The notes beneath the pieces were generated by a model, which worked only from the letters and a program-made list of their open reading frames with translations, did not search any database and was not told the DNA's origin. The position numbers were made by a program, and so were the translations under genes. This document shows, piece after piece, positions 6,278 through 13,820 of a stretch of DNA of 34,446 nt (position 1 is its first letter; each line of letters begins with the position of its first letter). This DNA comes from Streptomyces sp. NRRL F-5630 (GTDB taxonomy: Bacteria; Actinomycetota; Actinomycetes; Streptomycetales; Streptomycetaceae), in NCBI RefSeq assembly GCF_000719475.1, contig NZ_JOGO01000062.1, positions 1 to 34,446 on the forward strand. The letters are read 5' to 3'.

Positions 6278-7992
6278 ACATATCCGCGATCGTCCGCCGC
6301 CACCGCGTACTCCTCGGCGCGGGCATCCTGCTCGGTCTCCTCGGCACGGCGGCCACGCTCGTCCAGCCGCTGCTCATCGGCGACCTGATCGAAGCCGTCG
6401 CCCATGACGAGCCGACGCTGTGGCCCATCGTGTTCATCGCCGCCCTGTTCGCCGCCGACGCGCTCCTCGCCGCCACGCACTTCTACCTGATCGGCCGGGC
6501 GGGCGAGAACATCGTCTTCGACATGCGGACCACCCTCACCGGGCGCCTGCTCCACTCCCGGATCCCGGCCTTCGACAAGCTGGAGCACGGGGACGTGTTC
6601 ACCCGCACCGTCGCCGACACCTCGCTGGCCCGTGTCGCGCTCTCCTCGTCGGTCGCCCAGATCATCACCGCGGGGTTCACCAGCGTCGGCTGCGTCGCCG
6701 TCATGGCCTGGATCGACTGGAGAATGCTTCTGGTCACCGCCGGCTGTCTCGGTGTGGCGTCCGCGGTGGCCCTCGGGCTCGCCCGGTCGGTGCGCAAGGC
6801 CGCGGTCACCAACCGGGAGGACACGAGTGACTACGGCTCCGGGCTCCTTCGCGTGCTCAGCGCGCTCACCACGGTGAAGGCCTCGCGCGCCGAGGGGCGC
6901 GAAGCGGAACGGCTCTCCGGCCTCGCCGGTGCCGCCCGCACCAGCGGAATCCAGGTGACCCGCCTGTCGGCGATGCTGATGCCCGCCATGAACGTCGGCA
7001 CGCAGGTGTCCCTCGCCGTGGTCATCACCTGGGGCATGGCCCGCACGGCGACCGGGGCCCTGCCCATCGAGGACCTCACCGCGTTCATCATGTACCTCTT
7101 CTACCTGGTCTCCCCGCTGGTGATGCTGTTCATGGCACTGGGCGAGTACCAGCAGGGACGGGCTGCCATCGACCGGGTGCAGGACCTCGCCGGGCTGGAA
7201 CAGGAGACCTCCCCCGGCACGGCCGGACCGCGGCCCGTACCCGGGGCGGCGGCGGTGGAGTTCGACGACGTCACCTTCAGCTACGGCGAAGCCGCCGGAA
7301 ACGCCGTGAACGGCGTCTCCTTCACGCTCCCCGCCACGGGCGTGACCGCGATCGTCGGTCCGTCCGGCGCGGGCAAGACCACGCTCTTCCAGCTCATCGA
7401 GCGGTTCCACGCCCCGGCGAGCGGCACGATCCGCATCGCCGGCGCCGACACCGCCACGATGCCGCTGGACGTGCTGAGGTCCCGCATCGGACTGGTCGAG
7501 CAGGAGGCCCCGCTGATGCGCGGCACCGTGCGCGAGAACCTCACCTACGCGAACCCGGACGCCACACCGGAGGACATCACGCGGGCCGTCGAGGCCGCTC
7601 ACCTGACCGCCGTGATCGCCGCCCTGCCCGAGGGGCTGGACACGCGGCTGGGTGAGGGCGGCACAGGTCTCTCCGGTGGTCAGCGCCAACGCCTGGCCAT
7701 CGCCCGTGCCCTGCTGACCGAACCCGATGTCCTGCTGCTGGACGAGGCCACGTCGAGCCTCGACTCCGACTCCGAAACGGCCTTGCGCAACGCTCTGCGG
7801 ACGATCGGCTCCCGGTGCCAGGTCCTCACCATCGCTCACCGGCTCTCCACCACCATCGGAGCGGACCGCATCCTCGTCATCGAGGACGGCACCCTGCGCG
7901 CGTCGGGCACGCACGACGAGCTGATGCGGGACGACACGACGTACCGCAGGCTGGCCGGCCAGCAGCTCGCCCCGGCGGGTGCCGGCTCATGA
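6274..7992 (+). CDS. ABC exporter, fused membrane and ATPase domains
   Basis: Half-transporter of 572 residues; GTG overlaps the small membrane protein stop (GTGA). Residues 1-300 form the six-helix exporter domain. The ATPase domain has Walker A GPSGAGKTT (362-370), signature LSGGQ (466-470), Walker B VLLLDEA (486-492) and the H-loop in AHRLSTT. It would dimerise in the cytoplasmic membrane and export the mature peptides, like CypT-type exporters of linaridin clusters. It has no N-terminal C39 peptidase domain, so it does not carry the leader-cleaving activity seen in many lantibiotic and bacteriocin exporters. The start of the FAD oxidoreductase gene overlaps its stop by four bases. Confidence 0.93.
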   Translation: MNISAIVRRHRVLLGAGILLGLLGTAATLVQPLLIGDLIEAVAHDEPTLWPIVFIAALFAADALLAATHFYLIGRAGENIVFDMRTTLTGRLLHSRIPAFDKLEHGDVFTRTVADTSLARVALSSSVAQIITAGFTSVGCVAVMAWIDWRMLLVTAGCLGVASAVALGLARSVRKAAVTNREDTSDYGSGLLRVLSALTTVKASRAEGREAERLSGLAGAARTSGIQVTRLSAMLMPAMNVGTQVSLAVVITWGMARTATGALPIEDLTAFIMYLFYLVSPLVMLFMALGEYQQGRAAIDRVQDLAGLEQETSPGTAGPRPVPGAAAVEFDDVTFSYGEAAGNAVNGVSFTLPATGVTAIVGPSGAGKTTLFQLIERFHAPASGTIRIAGADTATMPLDVLRSRIGLVEQEAPLMRGTVRENLTYANPDATPEDITRAVEAAHLTAVIAALPEGLDTRLGEGGTGLSGGQRQRLAIARALLTEPDVLLLDEATSSLDSDSETALRNALRTIGSRCQVLTIAHRLSTTIGADRILVIEDGTLRASGTHDELMRDDTTYRRLAGQQLAPAGAGS

Positions 7993-9446
7993 CCAGTGCG
8001 GCGATCGTCGGCACCGGCCCCAACGGGCTGGCGGCCGCGGTGACCCTCGCCCGGGCCGGTCTGTCGGTCACGTTGTTCGAGCAGGCCCCCACCATCGGCG
8101 GTGGCCTGCGCTCGGAATCGCTCTTCGACGCCGAGGTGACCCACGACGTCTGCTCCGCCGTCCACCCCATGGCAGCCGCTTCAGCCTTCTTCCGCGCGTT
8201 CGACCTGCCCGCACGCGGGGTGCGGCTGCTCCAGCCCGGCCTGCCCTACGCCCACCCGCTGCCCGGCGGGCGGGCGGTGGCGGCCTGGCACGACATCGAG
8301 CAGACCGCCGCGCGCCTCGGACCGGACGGACCGCGCTACACGCGCCTCATGCGGCCGCTCGTCTCGCGCTCCCGCGCGGTGGTCGACCTGGTCCTTTCCC
8401 ACCACCGCGGCGTGCCGAAGGACCTCGTCGCCCCGCTCCTGCTGGCGCGCGGCGTACTGGCCCACGCCACCACCCGCACCCCCTTCACCACCCCCGAGGC
8501 GCGCGCGCTCCTGACCGGTGTGGCCGCTCATGCCGTCGGCAAGCTTCCCTCGCTCGCCTCCGCGGGCGTGGCACTGCTTCTCGGCCACCTCGCGCACAGC
8601 ACCGGATGGCCGCTGCCCGAGGGAGGCAGCGTACGTATCGCCGAGGCCCTGGCCGCCGATATCACCGCGCACGGCGGCACCTTCCACACCGGCCGTCGCA
8701 TTCGTGACCTGAGGGAGCTCGAAGGCTTCCCCCTCGTCATGATGGACGTCAGCGCCAAGGAGTTCTCGGCGATCGCCGGGCCCCGCCTGCCCCCGAGCTA
8801 CCGGAGGGCTCTCGGCCGGTTCCGCTACGGGCCCGGCGCCGCGAAGGCCGACTTCCTCGTGAGCGAACCCATCCCGTGGAGCAACCCGCTCGTGGGGCGG
8901 GCCGGGACCGTTCACCTGGGCGGCACTCACGCGGACATCTCCCGCCAGGAGACCGCGACGGTCGCGGGACGGCGCGTCGACGCCCCCTTCATGCTGGTCG
9001 CCGATCCGGCGGTGACCGACCCTTCCCGCGCGTCGGCCCACGCGCGGCCGGTGTGGGCGTACGCCCACGTCCCCCACGGCGACGACCGCGACCCGACCGA
9101 CATGATCCGCCGCCGCATCGAGGAGTACGCCCCGGGCTTCAGCGACACGATCGTCGCCTCGCGCGGCTTCTCCGCCGCGCGGTACGAGACGTACAACCCG
9201 AACTACGTGGGCGGGGACATCGCCGCGGGCGCCATGACGCCGCGCCAGATCCTGATGCGGCCCACTCCCCGCTGGGACCCGTACACCACTCCCCTGCCCG
9301 GCGTGTACCTGTGCTCGGCGTCCACGCCGCCGGGTCCGTCCGTCCACGGCATGTGCGGGTACCTCGCCGCGCTGTCCGCCCTGCGCCGCCACCATGGCAT
9401 GACCACCCCTCCCGACCTGTCCCCCCGGCAGAAGGAACTCCCCTGA
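7989..9446 (+). CDS. CrtI-like NAD(P)/FAD-dependent oxidoreductase
   Basis: Flavoprotein of 485 residues, ATG overlapping the exporter stop (ATGA). The dinucleotide-binding motif is VGTGPNGLAAA (G8, G10, G13) with an acidic residue at E31 ending strand 2. The C-terminal FAD motif spans about GVYLCSASTPPG to HGMCGYLAA. This layout is that of phytoene dehydrogenase-like oxidoreductases. No carotenoid gene is nearby, so a peptide or lipid substrate is more likely. As the last large gene of the coupled run it is a candidate tailoring enzyme for the linaridin-like peptides, for example dehydrogenation of a side chain or backbone. Family assignment is firm and the reaction is unknown. Confidence 0.85.
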   Translation: MTSAAIVGTGPNGLAAAVTLARAGLSVTLFEQAPTIGGGLRSESLFDAEVTHDVCSAVHPMAAASAFFRAFDLPARGVRLLQPGLPYAHPLPGGRAVAAWHDIEQTAARLGPDGPRYTRLMRPLVSRSRAVVDLVLSHHRGVPKDLVAPLLLARGVLAHATTRTPFTTPEARALLTGVAAHAVGKLPSLASAGVALLLGHLAHSTGWPLPEGGSVRIAEALAADITAHGGTFHTGRRIRDLRELEGFPLVMMDVSAKEFSAIAGPRLPPSYRRALGRFRYGPGAAKADFLVSEPIPWSNPLVGRAGTVHLGGTHADISRQETATVAGRRVDAPFMLVADPAVTDPSRASAHARPVWAYAHVPHGDDRDPTDMIRRRIEEYAPGFSDTIVASRGFSAARYETYNPNYVGGDIAAGAMTPRQILMRPTPRWDPYTTPLPGVYLCSASTPPGPSVHGMCGYLAALSALRRHHGMTTPPDLSPRQKELP

Positions 9447-9704
9447 AACGAAGACCCACGCGGGCGACCGCCGCGGCTGCACCCGTGATCCGCACGGCGA
9501 CGGCCCCGACCGCCGACGCGGAGGCGGGCCCGGAGTGCGCGGAGGCGGGACCGCCCGCGTCCGCCGGATCACCGGCACACCACGACCCGGTCGGCCGACT
9601 GCCCGCAAGGGCACCGGAACGACCGCGGACCGCGCGCCAAGGCGGAGCAACCCGTCGTGGCGCGTAGTCCGAAGCCAACCCACCCAGCAGAAGGAGTGAT
9701 TCAC

Positions 9705-9878
9705 ATGAACGGCATCGACAAGAAGGACCTCGACGAGGTCATCGTCAAGACCTACAACGAGGTCAAGACCGCCGTCTCCACGCACAGCGAGAAGAGCATC
9801 CACATGTACAGCGAGGCGCTCCGGTCCCTGCTCGAACTGCGCCGACAGGTCGTCCAGGCTGAGTCGGCCGACGGCTGA
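9705..9878 (+). CDS. Small charged helical protein
   Basis: Protein of 57 residues whose ATG is preceded by GAAGGAGTGAT, the best ribosome site in the area. It is rich in Glu, Lys, Asp and Arg with a heptad-like spacing of Val, Leu and Tyr over residues 9-50, so one long amphipathic helix or coiled coil is likely. No signal peptide, Cys or TP junction is present, so it does not look like a third precursor of the same type. It lies 258 bases after the oxidoreductase and directly before the terminator at 9914, suggesting it is the last member of the cluster transcript. I do not recognise the family; a partner or chaperone-like role is only a guess. Confidence 0.65.
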   Translation: MNGIDKKDLDEVIVKTYNEVKTAVSTHSEKSIHMYSEALRSLLELRRQVVQAESADG

Positions 9879-9913
9879 CGCTCAGCACCGGACCCCCGCG
9901 TCCGCCACCGGTC

Positions 9914-9950
9914 CGCGACGGCCTCACCTGCGGAAGGCGAGGCCGTCGCG
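9914..9950 (+). terminator. Hairpin terminator closing the RiPP cluster
   Basis: A perfect 12-bp stem (9914-9925 with 9939-9950) encloses a 13-base loop, 35 bases after the last small gene, followed by CCCATTTCCCC. It is the strongest hairpin in this part and marks a plausible end of the cluster transcript. Confidence 0.7.
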
Positions 9951-10075
9951 CCCATTTCCCCAGTCACGCCACGGACTCGGCCCCGCCTCCGGCCCGAGGG
10001 CGTTCTCGCCGCCCCGATCCCCGGAGCCCCGCCGCCGACCGCCGCACGGTCCGTCATGGACGCTCGACCGCGTGC

Positions 10076-10192
10076 TCAGACACCTGTCAGAGCCGCGCTA
10101 CGGTCCCACAGCCGGCGCGCCAGCGCGATGTCGCTCGCCTGGCGGCTGGTCCTCGCGATCTTGTGGTTCTCGTAGTACTCCCCGGGCGGCGA
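10076..10192 (-). pseudogene. C-terminal remnant of a short-chain dehydrogenase
   Basis: About 39 codons ending in TGA encode PPGEYYENHKIART, then ASDIALARRLWDRS and ALTGV at the end. This matches the usual C-terminus of actinobacterial short-chain dehydrogenases of the retinol-dehydrogenase type. The Rossmann fold, the catalytic YxxxK and all of the N-terminal part are missing. The resemblance stops at about 10192, where a TetR remnant on the other strand begins. The frame continues upstream only by chance. Confidence 0.6.
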
Positions 10193-10440
10193 CGCGAATC
10201 GCGGGCTCACCACGATCTTCGCCGAACTGCCGGCACGGGCGCACGCGGCCGGAGTGATCGATCCCGGCGTCACCGCGTCGGACATGACCCCTCTGATGTG
10301 CGGCATCGCCTACGCCGCGAACATGCGGGGCACCCTCGACCCGGCCGAACGAGCCGCCCTCGGCCTGCGCTACCTCGACCTGCTCCTCACCGGCCTGCGC
10401 CGCTCCAGACCCCGGCCGCTCCCGGCCGCGGCCGTTCCCG
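10188..10440 (+). pseudogene. C-terminal remnant of a TetR-family regulator
   Basis: The frame reads ANRGLTTIFAELPARAHAAG, then SDMTPLMCGIAYAA, then ALGLRYLDLLLTGLR, which is the typical ligand-domain end of TetR regulators. No HTH precedes it, and no stop follows where the family would end, so the gene has lost its start and probably its end. It abuts the SDR remnant at about 10190, back to back, as expected if one deletion removed the N-terminal halves of a divergent TetR/SDR pair. Confidence 0.55.
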
Positions 10441-10592
10441 GCCTGGACAGCGCGGCAGGGGGTCGGTCACGGGGGCTGCGGATGCCCGGTCGGCGTACGC
10501 GTACCAGCGGCGAAGGCGGGTGCGGTGGCGACGCCAAGCGGGCCGCCCCAGGAGGTACCGGGGGTTTCGTCGGGCAGAGTTCCCGCCGGTCA

Positions 10593-10637
10593 CCGCCGGT
10601 CGGCGAAACCGCCCGTCAGCGAAACCGCCGGTCAGCG
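10593..10637. repeat. 16-bp imperfect tandem repeat
   Basis: Nearly three units of CCGCCGGTCAGCGAAA lie end to end (10593, 10609, 10625), differing by one or two bases, just before the stop of the TetR gene at 10648. The rest of the gap 10440-10647 shows no gene. Confidence 0.6.
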
Positions 10638-10647
10638 TCTCCCCAGG

Positions 10648-11277
10648 TCAGTCGCCCTCCCGAGAGGCGCCGCACCGGAGCGCGCCAGGGGATTTCTCGC
10701 AGCGTCGCCCGGCGGCGAGGCCCACGCCGGACAGCACGGCGTGGGCGACGTCCGACGGGAAGTGTGCCGGAAGGTCGCGGTGGCCGAAGAGGGCACGGAA
10801 GACGATGGGGGCGGCGAACAGGTCCAGGACGAGGTCCGTGTCGAGTTCGCGGTCGAGGTCCCCACGCTCTTTGGCCTTGTCCAGGGACGCGACGCAGGCG
10901 GTGCGCCGTGGTTCCCAGACGACGGCGAGGAACCGTTCGCGAAGCTCCGGGTCATCCGCCAGGTCGGCCACGAGAGGCGGCAGCACGCGCCCGAGGGCGG
11001 GGTCGGCCATGGCCGACTGGAGCCCCTGAAGATGTGCCGCCAGGTCGCACCGCGTACAGCCGGTGTCGACCTCAACCACACCGATCCGGTCCTCCGCCAG
11101 AGCGTCGACCACGAGGTGCCGCCGGCTTTGCCAGCGGCGGCGGATGGCCGGCTTGGTGGTGCCCGCGCGCCGCGCTATGGCCTCCATCGTCAAGCCCGAG
11201 TAGCCGACCTCCCTCAGGAGCGCGGTGACGGCGGCCAGCACGGCTCGGTCGATCTTCTCGTCCCGTTGACGTGCCAT
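10648..11277 (-). CDS. TetR-family transcriptional regulator
   Basis: DNA-binding regulator of 209 residues; the ATG is preceded by GGGAGGGAAGGA. The N-terminal HTH region spans about residues 12-57 (VGYSGLTMEAIARRAG, then the RRRWQSRRHLVVDAL recognition segment). The C-terminal ligand domain follows. It is the second gene of a two-gene minus-strand unit, 37 bases after a quinone oxidoreductase. The promoter of that unit overlaps a perfect 7-3-7 palindrome, so it probably represses its own operon and responds to a compound handled by the oxidoreductase. The inducer is unknown. Confidence 0.9.
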   Translation of the reverse strand: MARQRDEKIDRAVLAAVTALLREVGYSGLTMEAIARRAGTTKPAIRRRWQSRRHLVVDALAEDRIGVVEVDTGCTRCDLAAHLQGLQSAMADPALGRVLPPLVADLADDPELRERFLAVVWEPRRTACVASLDKAKERGDLDRELDTDLVLDLFAAPIVFRALFGHRDLPAHFPSDVAHAVLSGVGLAAGRRCEKSPGALRCGASREGD

Positions 11278-11314
11278 TCCTTCCCTCCCGACACCGCGTC
11301 GCTCCGCGGCCAGC

Positions 11315-12265
11315 CTACCGAGGAAGCAGGACGACCTTGCCGAACGGTGTGCCGGACTCCACCCGGCGCAGAGCGGCATCGGCATCGGTGAGGGGGGAAC
11401 GCTGATCCACTACCGGCGCGAGCGAACCGTCCCTCAGCATCGCCGTGATCCTTTGCCAGGAGGCTTGGAGATCCTCCGGCCGCACGGAGTTCAGACTGAA
11501 GGCGAAGAGCGTCGGCGAACGGTGGAAATCGGTCAGCAGGGCGGCAAGGGCCTCAGGTTGCGGAGGACCGCCGGCGGCACCGCACAGCAGGTAACGGCCG
11601 TTGGGACGCAGCCGGTGCAGGTTCTGTCCCAGGGCCGGTCCCGCGACAGTGTCCACCACGACGTCGTAGGAATCCCCGTCGTCCAGGGGGGAGCGGGTCC
11701 GGTCGACGACGTGGGCGGCTCCCAGAGCGCGCAGGCGCGCGCCCCGCTCCGCCGAAGACGTCACGACCGTCACCTCGGCACCGCGAGCGCGGGCTGCCTG
11801 GGTGGCGAGCACACCGATTCCGCCACCGGCGCCCAGGACGAGTACGCGTTCCCCCGCCCTGATTCCCGCTCGGTGCGAGGCGATGTCGGCGACGAAGGCG
11901 TTCACGCCCAGAGCGACGGCACCGGCCGCGTCCACACCGGTCCCCGCGAGGGGGAAAAGCCGGTCAGCGTCGGCGACGGCCCTCTCGGCATAGCCGCCGA
12001 ACGCGGGGAGGACGGCCAGGACTTCCTTGCCGATCCACTCTTCGGAGGTCTCGGCTCCGACCTCCGTCACCAGTCCGGCGACCTCCACCCCCGGGACAGC
12101 CCCCGGCCCGGGGAAGTCGTAGTACTCCCCTCGCCGTGCGAGGACGTCCATGAAACCGACGCCGACAGCGGCGACCTCGATGAGCACGTGGCCCCTCGCG
12201 GGCGCCGGTTCGGCGACCTCCGCCAGGGCCAACTCCTCGCGTGACTTCACCATCGCTGCTCGCAC
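11315..12265 (-). CDS. Zinc-less quinone oxidoreductase of the MDR family
   Basis: NADPH-dependent medium-chain reductase of 316 residues. I chose the GTG at 12265 because GGGGAG lies about six bases upstream and the product then starts MRAAMVKS, as in this family. The catalytic GroES-like domain is followed by the nucleotide-binding motif VLVLGAGGGIGVLATQAA. Structural-zinc cysteines are absent, which places it with quinone reductase/zeta-crystallin-like enzymes that reduce quinones or enones. It is the first gene of an operon with the TetR gene. Detoxification of electrophiles is likely, though the substrate is not shown. Confidence 0.9.
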   Translation of the reverse strand: MRAAMVKSREELALAEVAEPAPARGHVLIEVAAVGVGFMDVLARRGEYYDFPGPGAVPGVEVAGLVTEVGAETSEEWIGKEVLAVLPAFGGYAERAVADADRLFPLAGTGVDAAGAVALGVNAFVADIASHRAGIRAGERVLVLGAGGGIGVLATQAARARGAEVTVVTSSAERGARLRALGAAHVVDRTRSPLDDGDSYDVVVDTVAGPALGQNLHRLRPNGRYLLCGAAGGPPQPEALAALLTDFHRSPTLFAFSLNSVRPEDLQASWQRITAMLRDGSLAPVVDQRSPLTDADAALRRVESGTPFGKVVLLPR

Positions 12266-12290
12266 TGACTCTCCCCGAGTCGTTCCATTC

Positions 12291-12307
12291 CGTTCCGGCT
12301 CGGAACG
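12291..12307. promoter_or_regulatory. TetR operator candidate
   Basis: CGTTCCG and CGGAACG form a perfect 7-3-7 inverted repeat, 26 bases upstream of the quinone reductase start and overlapping the -10 element of its promoter. This is the expected place for autorepression by the TetR protein of the same operon. Confidence 0.65.
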
Positions 12308-12333
12308 ATATGACGCCACGGCGGGACGGTCAA
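12305..12333 (-). promoter_or_regulatory. Promoter of the quinone reductase-TetR operon
   Basis: On the minus strand TTGACC (12333-12328) and TATCGT (12310-12305) are separated by exactly 17 bases. Transcription would start near 12298, inside the palindrome, about 33 bases before the GTG. Confidence 0.6.
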
Positions 12334-12651
12334 CCAGTACGCCGCCACCTGCGGCTTGGCGGGGCCGCCGCTCCCGGCCACCGGAACTTTCCCGGACACG
12401 GGCGGTCCCCTCGGCACGCGCATCGCGCCGAGCCGGGGGGCGGCCTCGACCACTTCGCCACCCCGAACCACGCGCGCGCCTCCGTCGGCACCACGCCCGA
12501 TCACGTGACCTTCGTCCACCGCCCGCGCCATCGCCCTCCGCAAGCCCACGCCGCGGCGAGCGAGTTGTGCGCGTGCAGCGGGGCGCGTGGGCCGCCCGGC
12601 CGGGCGTTGCCCTGGCTCATGCCCGGCGGTGCGGGCCGGGCGGGGGCGCGC

Positions 12652-13683
12652 TCAGAAGCCGGTCAGCGTGATCTTGCCGATCGCCTTGCCCGACTCCAGG
12701 ACCCGGTGGGCCTCGCGCAGGTGCTCCGCGTTGATCGTCCCGAGGTCGGTGGTGGCGGTGGTGGTGAGGATGCCGGCGTCCACCAGCCGGGCGATCTGGT
12801 TGAGGATGTGGCCCTGCACGGCCCGGTCGGGCGTCTGGTGCAGGGAGCGGGTGAACATGAACTCCCAGTGGAAGGAGATGCTCTTGGACTTGAGCACACC
12901 GATCTCGACCGGGCCGAAGTCGTCGATGGCGACGAGCTGCCCGAGCGGCTTCAGGATCTCCGCGTAGGCGGCCAGATTCCGGTCGGTGCCCGCGGTGCTG
13001 AAGACGAAGTCCACTCCCTCCGGGGCGACCTCGGCCACCTGCGGTGCCAGGGACTTGTGGTGGTCGACGATGGCGGACGCCCCCATGCGCCGGGCGAACT
13101 CGCTCGTCTCCGGCCGGGAGGCGGTCCCGATCACCGTCAGGGAGGTCAACGCGCGCGCCAGTTGGGCCACCATCGCCCCGACGCCGCCGGCGGCCGCGGT
13201 GACGAGCACGGTGCCGGTCTTCTCCAGGGCGCCGTCGCGCAGACCGAGGTGCTCGAAGAGGCCCTCCCAGGCGGTGAGCGACGTCAGCGGCAGGGCCGCC
13301 GCCTCGGCGAAGGAGAGGGTCCTGGGCTTGCGGCCGACGAGGCGCTCGTCCACGGCGTGGAAGCGGGAGTTGGCGCCCGGCCGGTCGATGGCGCCCGCGT
13401 AGAAGACCTCGTCGCCCACCTCGAAGGCCTCCACCTCGTCGCCGACGGCGACGACGGTGCCCGCGGCGTCCCAGCCGAGGACCTTGGGCTCGCCGCCCGG
13501 GTCGTTGCTCTGCCGGATCTTGTAGTCCACCGGGTTCACCGCGATGCCCTCCACCCGCACCAGGAGGTCACGGGGGCCGGGCCGCGGCACCGGCAGCGTC
13601 ACGTCGACGAGGCTGTCCTTGTCGTGCGCGGGCAGGCTCTCGCGGTAGGCGACCGCGGGCATGGTGGCCGGGATCTCACTCAT
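12652..13683 (-). CDS. Zinc-binding-type alcohol dehydrogenase / quinone reductase-like protein
   Basis: MDR-superfamily reductase of 343 residues. The ATG at 13683 is preceded by AAGGAGA; the open frame upstream has no comparable site. The GroES-like domain is followed by the NADPH-binding motif TAAAGGVGAMVAQLA and by DFVFSTAGTD. Layout matches the zinc-type alcohol dehydrogenase-like family that reduces quinones and enals without catalytic zinc. It is divergent from an HxlR regulator with a palindromic intergenic site, the usual pairing for quinone- or aldehyde-responsive control. Likely role: detoxification of electrophiles. Confidence 0.9.
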   Translation of the reverse strand: MSEIPATMPAVAYRESLPAHDKDSLVDVTLPVPRPGPRDLLVRVEGIAVNPVDYKIRQSNDPGGEPKVLGWDAAGTVVAVGDEVEAFEVGDEVFYAGAIDRPGANSRFHAVDERLVGRKPRTLSFAEAAALPLTSLTAWEGLFEHLGLRDGALEKTGTVLVTAAAGGVGAMVAQLARALTSLTVIGTASRPETSEFARRMGASAIVDHHKSLAPQVAEVAPEGVDFVFSTAGTDRNLAAYAEILKPLGQLVAIDDFGPVEIGVLKSKSISFHWEFMFTRSLHQTPDRAVQGHILNQIARLVDAGILTTTATTDLGTINAEHLREAHRVLESGKAIGKITLTGF

Positions 13684-13744
13684 CACTGTCTCCTTGGCGT
13701 GCGACGGGTGTCGGCTGCCTCGGCAACGTAACTCGGGGGAGGCA

Positions 13745-13773
13745 GTAACCTTCAAGGGAGCTTACTTCCCTTG
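13745..13773. promoter_or_regulatory. HxlR operator candidate
   Basis: Between the divergent starts, CAAGGGA and TCCCTTG form a 7-7-7 inverted repeat (13753-13773). An overlapping GTAA-N13-TTAC element spans 13745-13765. Either could be bound by the HxlR protein to control both genes. Confidence 0.5.
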
Positions 13774-13820
13774 GGGAAGCATGCTGGTGAGAAGCCGATG
13801 GCGGGGAGAGGGAACTACCG

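Larger units (their letters stand above)
12266..12651. other. Intergenic region with promoter and operator
   Basis: The left end carries the promoter and operator of the quinone reductase operon. The rest, to the stop of the next minus-strand oxidoreductase, contains open frames without ribosome sites or recognisable motifs, and I see no gene in it. Confidence 0.6.

Noticed and set aside
7989..9446. Carotenoid phytoene desaturase
   Set aside because: No phytoene synthase, GGPP synthase or cyclase nearby and it is coupled to a peptide exporter.
9443..9667. Frame starting at CTG or at GTG 9485, ending TAG at 9667
   Set aside because: Rare or unsupported start, no ribosome site, low-complexity Ala/Pro/Arg composition; kept only as a note in a finding.
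12247..12549. 100-residue minus-strand frame upstream of the quinone reductase
   Set aside because: It covers the promoter and operator, has no ribosome site and no recognisable motif.
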